Positions 1 through 7,909 are shown, numbered from the stretch's first letter. The stretch: DNA of 18,775 nt from an uncultured Bacilli bacterium (GCA_934130105.1 CAKOXL010000024.1:1-18775); one strand, 5' to 3'. A program made the numbers and translations. The notes: generated by a model from the letters alone, not told the origin.

Positions 1-359
1 AACTTTACTTTATCTTCATCTAAGGTAGAATCACTCTTTTTTCTTGCTGTTACTTCATATGAAATACTAGAGTTCATCTCAATTGTTGAAGTTATCTTAA
101 AATCAAATACCTTTCCTTCTCCTGTTTGAAGTTTACCTTCTTCATCACTTATTGGGAAAGCATCTGTTAAACTAATACCTTTACCTATTCCACTTACTTC
201 AGTATATAAAAAGTTTATCTTACCAGTTTTTATGATATTATCAGTTACACCTGCTTTAGAATAAGTAAATAGTGAATAACTCACTCCTACTGTAATTAAT
301 ATTAAACTTAATACTGCTACTAGTGTTAGAAATACTTGTTTTTTCTTATTATTTTTCAT
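1..359 (-). CDS. TasA/CalY-like secreted protein, N-terminal part (runs off left edge)
   Basis: The reading frame starts at the ATG at 357-359 and stays open to the left edge, giving about 119 residues. It begins MKNNKKKQVFLTLVAVLSLI, a basic n-region and hydrophobic segment, followed by SYSLFTYSKAG. This is the signal-peptide style of SipW-dependent TasA/CalY surface proteins of Bacillota. The exported part that can be seen is polar and beta-rich (TGKINFLYTEV, then VFDFKITSTIEMNSSISYEV), as expected for a fibre or surface subunit. The ATG is preceded by GGAGATTGTC, a clear ribosome site. It stands alone behind its own promoter and is not part of the 545-3029 operon, which ends in a terminator before it. 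The C-terminus is not in the window, so the family assignment rests on the signal region only. Confidence 0.6.
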   Translation of the reverse strand, partial: MKNNKKKQVFLTLVAVLSLILITVGVSYSLFTYSKAGVTDNIIKTGKINFLYTEVSGIGKGISLTDAFPISDEEGKLQTGEGKVFDFKITSTIEMNSSISYEVTARKKSDSTLDEDKVK

Positions 360-412
360 GACAATCTCCTACTTCCTATTATTTCCAAGTTTTAGTATTC
401 TATGCTGTTTAT

Positions 413-441
413 ATTTTAGCATTCAAATGAATGCTAGTCAA
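413..441 (-). promoter_or_regulatory. Sigma-A promoter with a dyad operator in its spacer, for the TasA-like gene
   Basis: On the minus strand TTGACT (436-441) is separated by exactly 17 bases from TAAAAT (413-418). The spacer and its edges form a near-perfect dyad, tagcattca-aa-tgaatgcta (417-436, 9-base arms). Transcription would start near 406 and give a leader of about 47 bases. A two-base centre is too tight for a good RNA hairpin, so the dyad is better read as a protein operator that overlaps both promoter boxes. Confidence 0.65.
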
Positions 442-504
442 TGAATTAAAGTACAACAAAGTAGGATACAGCAATACTAATATCTTGTTAAAATCACAAA
501 TAAA

Positions 505-539
505 AAAGATAGAAAATGCTTAAGCAATAATCTATCTTT
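505..539 (-). terminator. Rho-independent terminator of the lipoprotein-YtxGH operon
   Basis: Arms AAAGATAGA and TCTATCTTT (505-513 and 531-539) enclose a loop that holds the small palindrome GCTTAAGC. Read on the minus strand, the stem is followed by TTTTTTATTT. It lies 5 bases after the stop of the last gene at 545. Confidence 0.8.
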
Positions 540-544
540 AGTAC

Positions 545-748
545 TTATTTAGTTTTTTCTATCGCACGTTTAAGTGTCTCTTCAAAAGATAAAGAGTCAG
601 AAGACAATGCTCCTTCAAGATTATCTTTTTTCTTTTCATTTCTATTATTCTTATGTCCAAGTTGCATTATAACTGGTTCAACTTTTCTGACCTTATTTAA
701 CTGATAATACTTTTCGTAACCAAAATTATTTTGAATAATATTTATCAT
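545..748 (-). CDS. Small basic hypothetical protein, 67 aa
   Basis: This is a 67-residue soluble, charged protein with no membrane segment. Its middle is lysine/asparagine-rich (KNNRNEKKKDN) and its C-terminus is probably helical (SFEETLKRAIEKTK). I do not recognise a family. Its ATG (746-748) shares one base with the TAA of the YtxH gene (748-750), a stop-start overlap that suggests translational coupling. It is the last gene of the five-gene operon and is followed at once by a terminator. Its position makes it a possible partner of the YtxG/YtxH membrane proteins, but this is inference from context alone. Confidence 0.6.
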   Translation of the reverse strand: MINIIQNNFGYEKYYQLNKVRKVEPVIMQLGHKNNRNEKKKDNLEGALSSDSLSFEETLKRAIEKTK

Positions 749-1188
749 TAATTATTTATCCTTTTTTTATCACTATTTTCTAATTTTTCTAAAATTTCCT
801 TTACTGCATCGATTGTTTTTTCACGAACTTCATTTGCAGCCTTTTCTAAAACAGGTGTACCTTTTTCTTTAGCATATTCTACTAATTCACCACATTTATC
901 TTTAATGGCACTTGCTTTTTCCTTTGCTAAATTTAATACTTTTTCCTTATCTAAATCGCTTAATTCTTCTTTTATTTCTTCTACCTTTAAACTAATTTTA
1001 TCTTTTACTTCGTCAATATCTATCTCTTTTGCTTTCTTTAAAAGATCTTTCATTTTATCCATTAGTTCTTTTCTTGTTTCACTTCCAGATTTTGGTGCAA
1101 ATAATACACCTAGACCTGCTCCAACTAGTGCACCTAGTATAAACTTTCCTGCACCACTCTTCTTAGTTTTTAATTCTTTTTTACTCAT
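748..1188 (-). CDS. YtxH-family membrane-associated protein
   Basis: The protein has 146 residues when started at MSKKELKTKK (ATG 1186-1188), which has AAAGGAGATTG just upstream. The frame is open further upstream but those 17 codons (starting at 1239) lie inside the preceding gene and lack a better ribosome site. Residues about 11-35 carry the YtxH signature: a glycine-rich hydrophobic segment (GKFILGALVGAGLGVLFAPKSG), then SETRKEL. The rest is a long, highly charged amphipathic helix rich in K and E, probably coiled coil. In Bacillus, YtxH is encoded next to YtxG (DUF948), and the same pair is adjacent here. Its biochemical function is not established; general stress or envelope roles are usually suggested. 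Confidence 0.85.
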   Translation of the reverse strand: MSKKELKTKKSGAGKFILGALVGAGLGVLFAPKSGSETRKELMDKMKDLLKKAKEIDIDEVKDKISLKVEEIKEELSDLDKEKVLNLAKEKASAIKDKCGELVEYAKEKGTPVLEKAANEVREKTIDAVKEILEKLENSDKKRINN

Positions 1189-1189
1189 A

Positions 1190-1477
1190 TTAATCAATCT
1201 CCTTTTTTCTTTTTTTATTTTTATGAAATATCTTACCAATAATATTAGTTACATTGGCTACTACACTATCACTTACAGTTGAAATCATATCTGTAATAGA
1301 ATCAATAGCATTGAAAAATGTATTTAAAGAGTTTGCTTTATTATATGCATCATCCAATATGGCGTTCATCTTATTTATAGTATAAATTAACTTAACACCA
1401 AGTATGATTAGTATAATAAGTAGTACAGAACCTAGTAAATACAAAATAATTGGTAAATAGGTTAATAGGCCTTCCAT
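1190..1477 (-). CDS. DUF948 (YtxG-like) membrane protein
   Basis: This 95-residue protein has one strongly hydrophobic N-terminal helix (residues about 5-33, LTYLPIILYLLGSVLLIILI) and then a cytoplasmic amphipathic helical region (INKMNAILDDAYNKANSLNTF, SITDMISTVSDSVVANV) and a basic tail (FHKNKKRKKEID). This layout, and the gene next to it encoding YtxH, match DUF948/YtxG proteins of Bacillota. Its ATG (1475-1477) overlaps the stop of the upstream acidic protein gene by one base, and its own stop lies one base before the YtxH start. Production of the three proteins is therefore likely coupled. DUF948 proteins have no firmly known activity. Confidence 0.8.
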   Translation of the reverse strand: MEGLLTYLPIILYLLGSVLLIILIILGVKLIYTINKMNAILDDAYNKANSLNTFFNAIDSITDMISTVSDSVVANVTNIIGKIFHKNKKRKKEID

Positions 1478-2355
1478 TATTTATCACCATCCTCATACAT
1501 AGAATCAATTAAATCAAATAAGTTATCTTCTAAGTTAGCATCATCATCAGTTGTTTTTTCACTATTTTTGTTTTTATCCTGGTAATTATAATTTTGTCTT
1601 CTTCCCGTTGATTTTTCATAACGGTCATCTTTATAATCTATATTATATTCTAACCCTAAATCATTAAAATATTCTTCGGCATCTGCAAGTGTTACTTGAT
1701 CTACTACTGGTTTAGAATTATCACTCATCATGTCATATAAAATATTGCTATTACTATTATTATCACTATTAGAATCTTCTATTTTAGTATTACTAATTTC
1801 TTCTAATGGATTTAAATCACCATATGCTTTTTTTCTAATTGCATCAAGATCAGCATTTTTTCTAGATACATAGCTACTTGGTTTATCTTTTTTATCAATT
1901 ACTTCTTCTTTTTTATAATTTTTATCTAATATTCCGTATATTGGAGAAATTATTGGTGTTGGTTTAAACGTCTCTTTTGTATGATTACTATATGCACCAC
2001 TATGAGTATTAGTAGAAAGATCAATTGATTTATATAGTTCGTCAGCATTTTCACCATATATCTTTTTTGGCTTTTCTTCATGTTTATTTACAACATTATC
2101 ATCTAGAAAATCATCATCTTCAAAATATGGTACTTTATTGTCATTAGTTATTAAGTTACTATCAGAATAATTTTTAACAACTTGTTCTACTTTTACATCG
2201 TTATTAATTTCACTACTAACTACGCTTTCTTTTTCCTCCTTTTTAATCTCTTTAGGCTCTATTTTTCTTGCCACCACCTCTTTTTTTTCAGGTTCTTCAA
2301 CCTCAACATATTCTTCTTCAAAAAATGTATTTTTTAATTTTTCTAAAAGTTTCAT
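1477..2355 (-). CDS. Acidic, largely disordered protein with a conserved-looking ISPIYGILDKNY motif
   Basis: The protein has 292 residues, is rich in D, E, K, N and S, and has no membrane segment. The first residues (MKLLEKLKNTFFEEEYVEVE) could form a short amphipathic helix followed by an acidic stretch, similar in style to the membrane-binding N-terminus of SepF, but no SepF domain follows. The middle holds a short hydrophobic island, PIISPIYGILDKNY (about residues 135-147), in otherwise low-complexity sequence. A second island near the C-terminus reads VTLADAEEYFNDLGLEYNID, and the end is again acidic (NLFDLIDSMYEDGD). This looks like a scaffold with linear binding motifs. I do not recognise a named family. 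It is the second gene of the operon, 14 bases after the lipoprotein gene and overlapping the DUF948 gene. Confidence 0.75.
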   Translation of the reverse strand: MKLLEKLKNTFFEEEYVEVEEPEKKEVVARKIEPKEIKKEEKESVVSSEINNDVKVEQVVKNYSDSNLITNDNKVPYFEDDDFLDDNVVNKHEEKPKKIYGENADELYKSIDLSTNTHSGAYSNHTKETFKPTPIISPIYGILDKNYKKEEVIDKKDKPSSYVSRKNADLDAIRKKAYGDLNPLEEISNTKIEDSNSDNNSNSNILYDMMSDNSKPVVDQVTLADAEEYFNDLGLEYNIDYKDDRYEKSTGRRQNYNYQDKNKNSEKTTDDDANLEDNLFDLIDSMYEDGDK

Positions 2356-2369
2356 TTTTATACCCTTCC

Positions 2370-3029
2370 TTATTCTATATTTCCATCTAAGTCTAACATA
2401 TCTCCATCTTGACTCTCTTTACGTTTTTCATCATATTTATCAACGTAATCTAAGAAATTACTCTCTCCTCCATTTGGTTTAAATATATTAAACACTTCCT
2501 CTGAATAATTAAGCTGATTTTCACCAATTATTGAACTTAATACAGGATCATTGAAATCTATACTATTTAAAATATAGGCCATAACAGTTAGCGTTTTCTT
2601 TAAATCAATTTTATCAACATATGCTTCCATTTTACTATAATGATACATAAATTCTATAAAGTATTGATTGCCAACTTCTGTTACTACTAAATAGCCTTTA
2701 TTTCCATTAATATTTATAGATTTAGAATAATATAGTGTATTATCTTCTTGATAGTTACTATCAACATTGTGGTAGTAAGAAATAATGTCAACATACAAGT
2801 ACATTTTTTTATGATTATAATAAAATACTGAATTACCAGCATCGCTTCTATTCAAACTAACTCCTTGTGGTAAGTAATAAGAATAACCTTCTTGTGACAC
2901 TGATTTTAATTTAACATCGCTATACAAAATGGAATCAATAATTTCATCAATGGATTGTCTATCTATATAAACGACAGAGCAACCACTCAAGAGTAAAATC
3001 ATGCAACCTAAAACAAACAGTTTTTTCAT
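2370..3029 (-). CDS. Predicted lipoprotein of unknown function
   Basis: The 219-residue product starts MKKLFVLGCMILLLSGC, a type II signal peptide with lipobox L14-S15-G16-C17. It would be cut before Cys17, lipid-modified and held on the outer face of the membrane. The mature part is mixed alpha/beta with many tyrosines (YSYYLPQGVSLN, YNHKKMYLYVDIISYYHN, GYLVVTEVGNQYFIEFMYHY). It resembles small extracytoplasmic lipoproteins rather than an ABC solute-binding protein, which would be longer. The C-terminal 40 residues are charged and probably flexible. The ATG has AGGTGA upstream. It is the first gene of the operon and has an extended -10 promoter. Membrane-linked proteins downstream suggest an envelope role. 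Confidence 0.8.
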   Translation of the reverse strand: MKKLFVLGCMILLLSGCSVVYIDRQSIDEIIDSILYSDVKLKSVSQEGYSYYLPQGVSLNRSDAGNSVFYYNHKKMYLYVDIISYYHNVDSNYQEDNTLYYSKSININGNKGYLVVTEVGNQYFIEFMYHYSKMEAYVDKIDLKKTLTVMAYILNSIDFNDPVLSSIIGENQLNYSEEVFNIFKPNGGESNFLDYVDKYDEKRKESQDGDMLDLDGNIE

Positions 3030-3049
3030 AATTCACCTACTCTACGTAT

Positions 3050-3057
3050 ATTATAAC
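3050..3057 (-). promoter_or_regulatory. Extended -10 promoter of the lipoprotein-YtxGH operon
   Basis: The minus strand reads TGTTATAAT (TATAAT at 3050-3055, with TGn just upstream), a full extended -10 element. No good -35 box is seen at 16-18 bases. The expected start is near 3043, giving a leader of about 14 bases that contains AGGTGA. Confidence 0.55.
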
Positions 3058-3075
3058 AAATATTTTAAGAAAGAA

Positions 3076-3096
3076 AAAATATTTTTTAAATATTTT
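3076..3096 (-). terminator. Weak AT-only hairpin at the trmB stop codon
   Basis: Arms aaaatatt and aatatttt enclose a 5-base loop, and on the minus strand a T-rich run follows. The stem has no GC pairs and overlaps the stop codon, so termination may be leaky and could allow read-through into the lipoprotein operon. Confidence 0.35.
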
Positions 3097-3727
3097 AATC
3101 TTTCTTTACAACTTCTAAATAATAAATTGGCTTGCCTTTACTAGAAAATTTTTCTTCATATTCAGTCATTATATTATCTTCAATCTCACTATTATGTAAA
3201 TCTAATGAAATATTCTTAATTATATAACCGTAATTACTTAAAGAACAAATTGAATATTCAAATAAAGACATATTATCTGTTTTTTGAATTATTTTACATT
3301 CATCTTTAAATAAGGTATCATATTTTTTCAAAAAAATATCACTAGTTAATCTTCTTTTATACCATCTTTTCTTAGGCCATGGATCAGAAAAATTAAGATA
3401 TATAGTATCAATTTCTTTATCAAAAACCTCATCCAGTTCCAAAGCATTTATTCTAATCATTTTTAAATTATTTAAATCATCAGGTATTTTTTCTAAAGCT
3501 CTAGCTATTACACTATCAAATTTTTCAATACCAATAAAGTTAATATCAGGATTATTTTTAGCTTTATTAATAATAAAGTTACCCTTTCCTGTTCCAATTT
3601 CAATATGGATTTTGTTACTATTACCAAAAACATTGTTCCATTTACCATAATAATCTTTTGGATTTAAAATAATATATTTAGAATTATTAATTATTTCAAG
3701 TTTATTTTTTACATTTCTAAGCCTCAT
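3095..3727 (-). CDS. trmB: tRNA (guanine-46-N7)-methyltransferase
   Basis: This enzyme uses S-adenosylmethionine to methylate N7 of G46 in the variable loop of tRNA. The 210-residue length is normal for the family. The SAM-binding loop EIGTGKGNF is at 43-51, with the acidic residue that follows strand 2 in GIEKF (67-71). The TrmB signature NFSDPWPKKRWYKRRLT is at 112-128, and the C-terminal TEYEEKFSSKGKPIY (188-202) contacts substrate in known structures. One oddity is a tryptophan at position 122, where a histidine is common (KKRH). The ATG has GGTGATATT directly upstream. It is divergent from the 3786-4004 gene and shares a short promoter region with it. Confidence 0.97.
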   Translation of the reverse strand: MRLRNVKNKLEIINNSKYIILNPKDYYGKWNNVFGNSNKIHIEIGTGKGNFIINKAKNNPDINFIGIEKFDSVIARALEKIPDDLNNLKMIRINALELDEVFDKEIDTIYLNFSDPWPKKRWYKRRLTSDIFLKKYDTLFKDECKIIQKTDNMSLFEYSICSLSNYGYIIKNISLDLHNSEIEDNIMTEYEEKFSSKGKPIYYLEVVKKD

Positions 3728-3743
3728 AATATCACCGAAAATA

Positions 3744-3760
3744 ATTATATAACATATAAT
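3744..3760. promoter_or_regulatory. Divergent -10 boxes inside one palindrome
   Basis: The sequence attatat-aac-atataat (3744-3760) is a perfect dyad with 7-base arms. Read on the minus strand it gives TATAAT for trmB (3744-3749); on the plus strand it gives TATAAT for the small gene (3755-3760). The -35 boxes are poor on both sides (TTTATT for trmB at 17 bases). The two promoters would compete for the same site. Confidence 0.4.
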
Positions 3761-3785
3761 AAAATAAATAAAGAGGAGATGTTTT

Positions 3786-4004
3786 ATGAATAGTAATATG
3801 CCACCCTTTCCTTTTCAGAATGGTTTTAATTATCCAAATATGAATTTTAATCAAGACATCAGGAATCTTGAAAACAGAGTATATAACCTTGAAAAAGAGG
3901 TAAATAGGTTAACAAATAAAATTGAAAAAATAGAAAATTCAAATTCATCAGCTAGTGATAACTATACCGGAGGATATAAAATAAATAGTTATAATATGAT
4001 GTAA
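3786..4004 (+). CDS. Small coiled-coil protein with a Pro/Asn/Phe-rich N-terminus, 72 aa
   Basis: This is one of the few plus-strand genes. The first 20 residues are low-complexity (MPPFPFQNGFNYPNMNFN). They are followed by a well-formed heptad helix, about residues 25-50 (IRNLENRVYNLEKEVNRLTN), with hydrophobic residues spaced as in a coiled coil. The tail is Ser/Asn/Tyr/Gly-rich (SSASDNYTGGYKINSYNMM). This layout, a coiled coil with sticky low-complexity ends, is seen in small spore-coat and self-assembling proteins of Bacillota, but I do not recognise a specific family. AGAGGAG lies 8 bases before the ATG, and a strong terminator starts right at the stop codon, so it is probably a single-gene transcript. 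Confidence 0.75.
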   Translation: MNSNMPPFPFQNGFNYPNMNFNQDIRNLENRVYNLEKEVNRLTNKIEKIENSNSSASDNYTGGYKINSYNMM

Positions 4005-4030
4005 AAAGATGCTATTAAAAAGCATCTTTT
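4004..4030. terminator. Bidirectional terminator between convergent genes
   Basis: Arms AAAAGATGCT and AGCATCTTTT (10 perfect pairs, 7-base loop) lie between the stop of the small plus-strand gene and the end of the minus-strand FemABX operon. The T runs on both strands allow it to stop both transcripts. Confidence 0.85.
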
Positions 4031-4031
4031 A

Positions 4032-5315
4032 TTAATGTATCTTAGTTTTAAGTTTTTTTAGTTTATGTACTACAAAATAACTGAATTTATATATGTAGTA
4101 AAAAAATGGATCTATCTTTAAATCATATTCGCCTATTAATTCTACTACTTCGCCACCAAAACCTTTTTTAAATAGATATACACCATACATATGATCTTTT
4201 GGCGTTAGATCTGATGAAATACCATAGAAATTATAGTATTTGAAGTTATTTTCTATTGCATATTTAATCATTTCATAATGAATTGTATATGAACTTTGAA
4301 ATTCCATAAATTCATCATAACTTCCTCCTAGGAAAGCTAATACTTCATTACCGTATATAAAGTATAATATACCTCCTAGTGTTAATATACTACCATGTTT
4401 TTTAAATAAAACTTCATATTCAGCTATCTTATCTTTTAAACTAGTAACCTCTCTTTTTTTAATATTCATAGTATTTTCTGTTACTTTACGAGTACCATTT
4501 TTTACATCTAATACTAACTTATCGTAATCTGCTTCTATTTTTTTTAGTTCTTCTTTAAATGAGATTAACTTTTCTTCGATGTGTAAATCAACAAAGTATA
4601 ATTTTAGATACTTACCGTTTCCAAATGATTTATACATATTTTGATAATACTCTAATGATCTATTTATAAACTGTCTTCTTTCACTAGTATGATCCATTAT
4701 TTTTTTAAATTCTACTAAATCATCATAAGTACCTTCACGTAGTACTTCACCATTTTTTTCATTATTATTGATAATTCTTCTTTTTTCACGATTCATTTTT
4801 TTCAGAATGTCATCTAATGTTTTATTTTCTAGTGGTAACCAGTACATCCAAGTTGCTTGTAAGCTTTGTTGTCCTGGTTTTTTGCATTGCTTGTTAAAGC
4901 CTAGGCGATTAAGCTTTTTAACGATATCAGAGTTATCTATTCCACCAGGAACAATTTTTCCATCTATATCTCTTTGGTGATACATAATGTATGGATCTAT
5001 CTTTAAAAAGATTGCCTTTTTAGTTTTTAAATATTTTTTAAGTTCTAAAGTAAATGAGTTAAGTAGTTCAGTATTGTTGTAATCAATTAAAAAGCCACGT
5101 GGGGCATAAAACATTTTTTTACCAAGAATGGTGCTTTTAGATAATATCATTGTACCGCAAATAATCTTTTTATCTTTTTTAAATCCTAGTAATTCCCAGT
5201 TCCAACCGTTTTTTTCTTTAAGTTTTGCCCAGTTAATAGTTTGAAGAAAGGTAGCCTGTTCATGATTTTGTGCAAATTGTTCAAATTCTTCTTCAGATAA
5301 TTTTATTAGTTTCAT
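4032..5315 (-). CDS. FemABX-family peptidyltransferase, copy 1 (last gene of operon)
   Basis: FemABX enzymes move an amino acid from a charged tRNA onto the side chain of the stem peptide of lipid-linked peptidoglycan precursors, building the interpeptide bridge. The 427-residue length fits Fem proteins. Two GNAT-like halves are visible. The first holds FYAPRGFLIDY (69-79) and FLKIDPYI (103-110); the second holds YYNFYGISSDLTP (360-372) and YLFKKGFGGEVVELIGE (380-396). Residues 246-307 form the helical hairpin arm typical of FemA, inserted in the second half. Start ATG 5313-5315 follows AGAAAGGA. The gap to the previous copy is one base. Substrate residue and bridge position cannot be read from the sequence. 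Confidence 0.93.
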   Translation of the reverse strand: MKLIKLSEEEFEQFAQNHEQATFLQTINWAKLKEKNGWNWELLGFKKDKKIICGTMILSKSTILGKKMFYAPRGFLIDYNNTELLNSFTLELKKYLKTKKAIFLKIDPYIMYHQRDIDGKIVPGGIDNSDIVKKLNRLGFNKQCKKPGQQSLQATWMYWLPLENKTLDDILKKMNREKRRIINNNEKNGEVLREGTYDDLVEFKKIMDHTSERRQFINRSLEYYQNMYKSFGNGKYLKLYFVDLHIEEKLISFKEELKKIEADYDKLVLDVKNGTRKVTENTMNIKKREVTSLKDKIAEYEVLFKKHGSILTLGGILYFIYGNEVLAFLGGSYDEFMEFQSSYTIHYEMIKYAIENNFKYYNFYGISSDLTPKDHMYGVYLFKKGFGGEVVELIGEYDLKIDPFFYYIYKFSYFVVHKLKKLKTKIH

Positions 5316-5316
5316 A

Positions 5317-6597
5317 TTAGTGTTCCTTTCTTGATAATTTGAATTTTATATTTTTTAATTTATGATATAGGAAAAATGCTATTTTATAAAGGCGATAGTA
5401 TGATTTACTAACAATTAAATCAAATTCACCAATAAATTCTACTACTTCACCAGAAAAACCTTTTTTGAAACCATAAACACCGTTATCGTCATCAAACTTT
5501 CCTTCAATACCATAAAAATTATATCTTTCATAATTATTTTTAATAGCATACTTAATCATTTCCCACTGAATCAAATATTGAGCATTATATTTCATAAACT
5601 CTTTATAAGAACCACTAAATAAATAAAGTACTTCTTTACCATACATTAAAAACATTGAACTAGCTAAAACTATTCTGGTACCGTATTTTTCTTTAATTTC
5701 TTCTAAATCTTTGATATTATTTGAAACTTCTTCTAAATCTTTTTCAACTTGTTTTAGAGCATCTTTACTTTTTTTACTACCAGATTCTAAAACAAGTTTT
5801 TCTTTTTCTTGTTTTTGTTTTTGTAAGTTATCTAATTCTTCTTGCCAATGTGATAATGCTTTATCAGTATATAATACAGCACTTAAAATTTTAATATGAT
5901 CCTTAAAAACATCAAGCATGCGCAAATAATAACTTTTTGGTCTATCAATAAAGCCTCTTCTTTTAGAAGTATGCTCCATAATACCACAAAAATCATCAAT
6001 ATTATCTTTAGTTACTTCTTCTAATACTAATAATTCTTTTTTTGTTTTATTAATATGACGCTTTGTATCTTTTGAAAATTTATCCCAAACTTCTTCTTCT
6101 GTTTTATTTTTTAGAGGTAACCAAAAAATAAATCTAGGTTGAAGTTGTTGGTAACCATTTTTAAAACCATAATGATGATAACCTAATTCCTTCAAATTAG
6201 ACACTATATTATCATTCTTATATCCACCATCAACAATATCACCATTAATATCTCTTTCTCTATAAGAGACGTATGGATCTATTTTAATAAAGAAACCACC
6301 CTTTTTTGAAACGAACTTTTTAACTTCAGTAGTAAAAAAAACTAATAATTCTTTATTTTCATAATCAATTAAAAAACCACGTGGTGCATAAAACATTTTT
6401 TTCTTTACCGGTGTATTTTTGGCAAGTAGTAGTGATGCTGCTAATACTTTTTTACCATCAACTACTCCAACATAATAATGATCCCAGTTATTAACTTCCT
6501 TTAGTTTTGCCCATTCTTTAGACTGATGGAAACTAATTTGATCATGATTTAAAGCAAATTGTTCAAAATCTTTTACTGATAGTTCTACGAATTTCAT
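5317..6597 (-). CDS. FemABX-family peptidyltransferase, copy 2
   Basis: The 426-residue paralogue is closest in key motifs to copy 1: FYAPRGFLIDY is unchanged, then FFIKIDPYV, and in the second half YNFYGIEGKF and YGFKKGFSGEVVEFIGEF. The coiled-coil arm (about residues 243-305) is rich in K, E and Q. The loop between YNFYG and FKKGF is shorter than in copy 1 (EGKFDDDNGVYG against SSDLTPKDHMYGVYL). The C-terminal tail is basic (NIKFKLSRKEH), possibly for membrane contact. AGGGTG lies ahead of the ATG and 11 bases separate it from copy 3. Copies 1 and 2 look like the most recent duplication of the four, judged by eye. Confidence 0.93.
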   Translation of the reverse strand: MKFVELSVKDFEQFALNHDQISFHQSKEWAKLKEVNNWDHYYVGVVDGKKVLAASLLLAKNTPVKKKMFYAPRGFLIDYENKELLVFFTTEVKKFVSKKGGFFIKIDPYVSYRERDINGDIVDGGYKNDNIVSNLKELGYHHYGFKNGYQQLQPRFIFWLPLKNKTEEEVWDKFSKDTKRHINKTKKELLVLEEVTKDNIDDFCGIMEHTSKRRGFIDRPKSYYLRMLDVFKDHIKILSAVLYTDKALSHWQEELDNLQKQKQEKEKLVLESGSKKSKDALKQVEKDLEEVSNNIKDLEEIKEKYGTRIVLASSMFLMYGKEVLYLFSGSYKEFMKYNAQYLIQWEMIKYAIKNNYERYNFYGIEGKFDDDNGVYGFKKGFSGEVVEFIGEFDLIVSKSYYRLYKIAFFLYHKLKNIKFKLSRKEH

Positions 6598-6608
6598 AAT
6601 ATCACACC

Positions 6609-7901
6609 CTAACTTTGATGTTTTTTTCTTTTTTTCTTGGAAATATTTTTTACTAGATTACGATAAATTGGTACCAGTTTAGTAAAAATAAAATACATAA
6701 AAGGCTTCATTACATAGTCAAATTCACCAGTAAATTCAATATAATTACCACCAAATTTTTTCTTAAATTCATGAAGTCCAAGTAAAGGATTGTCACTTCT
6801 TAAATCACCAATTGTACCAAATTGATCATATACTTTAATTTTATTGTTATAGCAGTACTTAATATGTTCATAATAAGTTTTATAATTAGTATAAGTATCA
6901 GTTAATATATTATGATTACCAGCATATAAAACCCAAGCTTTGTCACCATAAGTGATAATAAAATGACCACTTAAAGTAATATTATTTTCATATTCTTTTC
7001 TAATAGCAACGTACCTTGATAAATCACTATTTAATTTATCTAATCTTTTTTCTAATTCTTGTTTTTTTACATTTTCTTTTTTACTAAGATTTTCTTTTGG
7101 AATAGTGTTAAGTTCTTCTTTAATACTATTTATTAAACTTTCTTTTTCATCAATAATTTTTTCTAAATCGATACTTCCTAAAAATAAGTAACATTTATTA
7201 TCTTTATTCCAAATTTTATATAAAGACTGATAATATTTTTCATTGTGTGTAATAAAATCTTTACGATTTTCAGTAATTATCATTAAATCATAAAAAGTTT
7301 TAATATCCTTACTACTTCCTATTTTAACAGAGACATGAAAGTCATCGGCTTTTTTGATTCTTTGTTTAGTAGTTTTAGAAAAATGATCTTCTATTTCTTC
7401 TAAGGATTGATTCATATCAATTCTAAAAGTATATCTTGGTTGCATAGTTTCAAAGTTTTTAGTAAAGCCTAAATGTTTATAGCCAATACTTTTCATTTGA
7501 CTTATCATTTTATCATTATTTTCTACAACAACCTTGCCATCATAGCTAGTATCATGGTAAATAATATCCGGATCAATCTTTAGAAAAATAGCATGATAAT
7601 CTTTAATGTATTTCTTAATATGCAATGTAAATTCTTTAACAAGTTCTAGATTATCATAGTCAATAGTAAAACCACGTGGAGCATAAAAGTAACTATAGTT
7701 TAGTGGTAATTTTTTTTCTAGCAATAAAGCTGTTGCTACTAGCTCATTTTTATCATTTTCAAGTCCAACATAATGTGGAAATAAATTTTTTTCAGCTTTA
7801 GCAAATTCACCCCAAGCATAACTTTGCATAAAATGGGACTTATAATGATTTTTATTAAAATTATCAAATCTTTCTTTGGAAATTTGTTTGACAAACTTCA
7901 T
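6609..7901 (-). CDS. FemABX-family peptidyltransferase, copy 3 (most divergent C-terminal motif)
   Basis: This 430-residue paralogue retains FYAPRGFTIDYDN and FLKIDPDI in the first half. The second-half signature is altered: YNFYG of copies 1, 2 and 4 is YDQFGTIGDL here, and the glycine motif reads HEFKKKFGGNYIEFTGEF. This suggests a different acceptor or tRNA. The arm is long and lysine-rich (about residues 242-305). The C-terminus is very basic (NISKKKRKKHQS). Start ATG 7899-7901 follows AGGTGATAAT. It lies 8 bases after copy 4. Activity is likely, because the fold motifs are kept and the frame is intact, but specificity may differ. Confidence 0.92.
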   Translation of the reverse strand: MKFVKQISKERFDNFNKNHYKSHFMQSYAWGEFAKAEKNLFPHYVGLENDKNELVATALLLEKKLPLNYSYFYAPRGFTIDYDNLELVKEFTLHIKKYIKDYHAIFLKIDPDIIYHDTSYDGKVVVENNDKMISQMKSIGYKHLGFTKNFETMQPRYTFRIDMNQSLEEIEDHFSKTTKQRIKKADDFHVSVKIGSSKDIKTFYDLMIITENRKDFITHNEKYYQSLYKIWNKDNKCYLFLGSIDLEKIIDEKESLINSIKEELNTIPKENLSKKENVKKQELEKRLDKLNSDLSRYVAIRKEYENNITLSGHFIITYGDKAWVLYAGNHNILTDTYTNYKTYYEHIKYCYNNKIKVYDQFGTIGDLRSDNPLLGLHEFKKKFGGNYIEFTGEFDYVMKPFMYFIFTKLVPIYRNLVKNISKKKRKKHQS

Positions 7902-7909
7902 ATTATCAC

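Noticed and set aside
905..1282. 125-codon plus-strand frame opposite YtxH and DUF948 genes
   Set aside because: Antisense shadow of two well-supported genes, with a low-complexity F/S/L composition typical of the reverse of K/E-rich coding.
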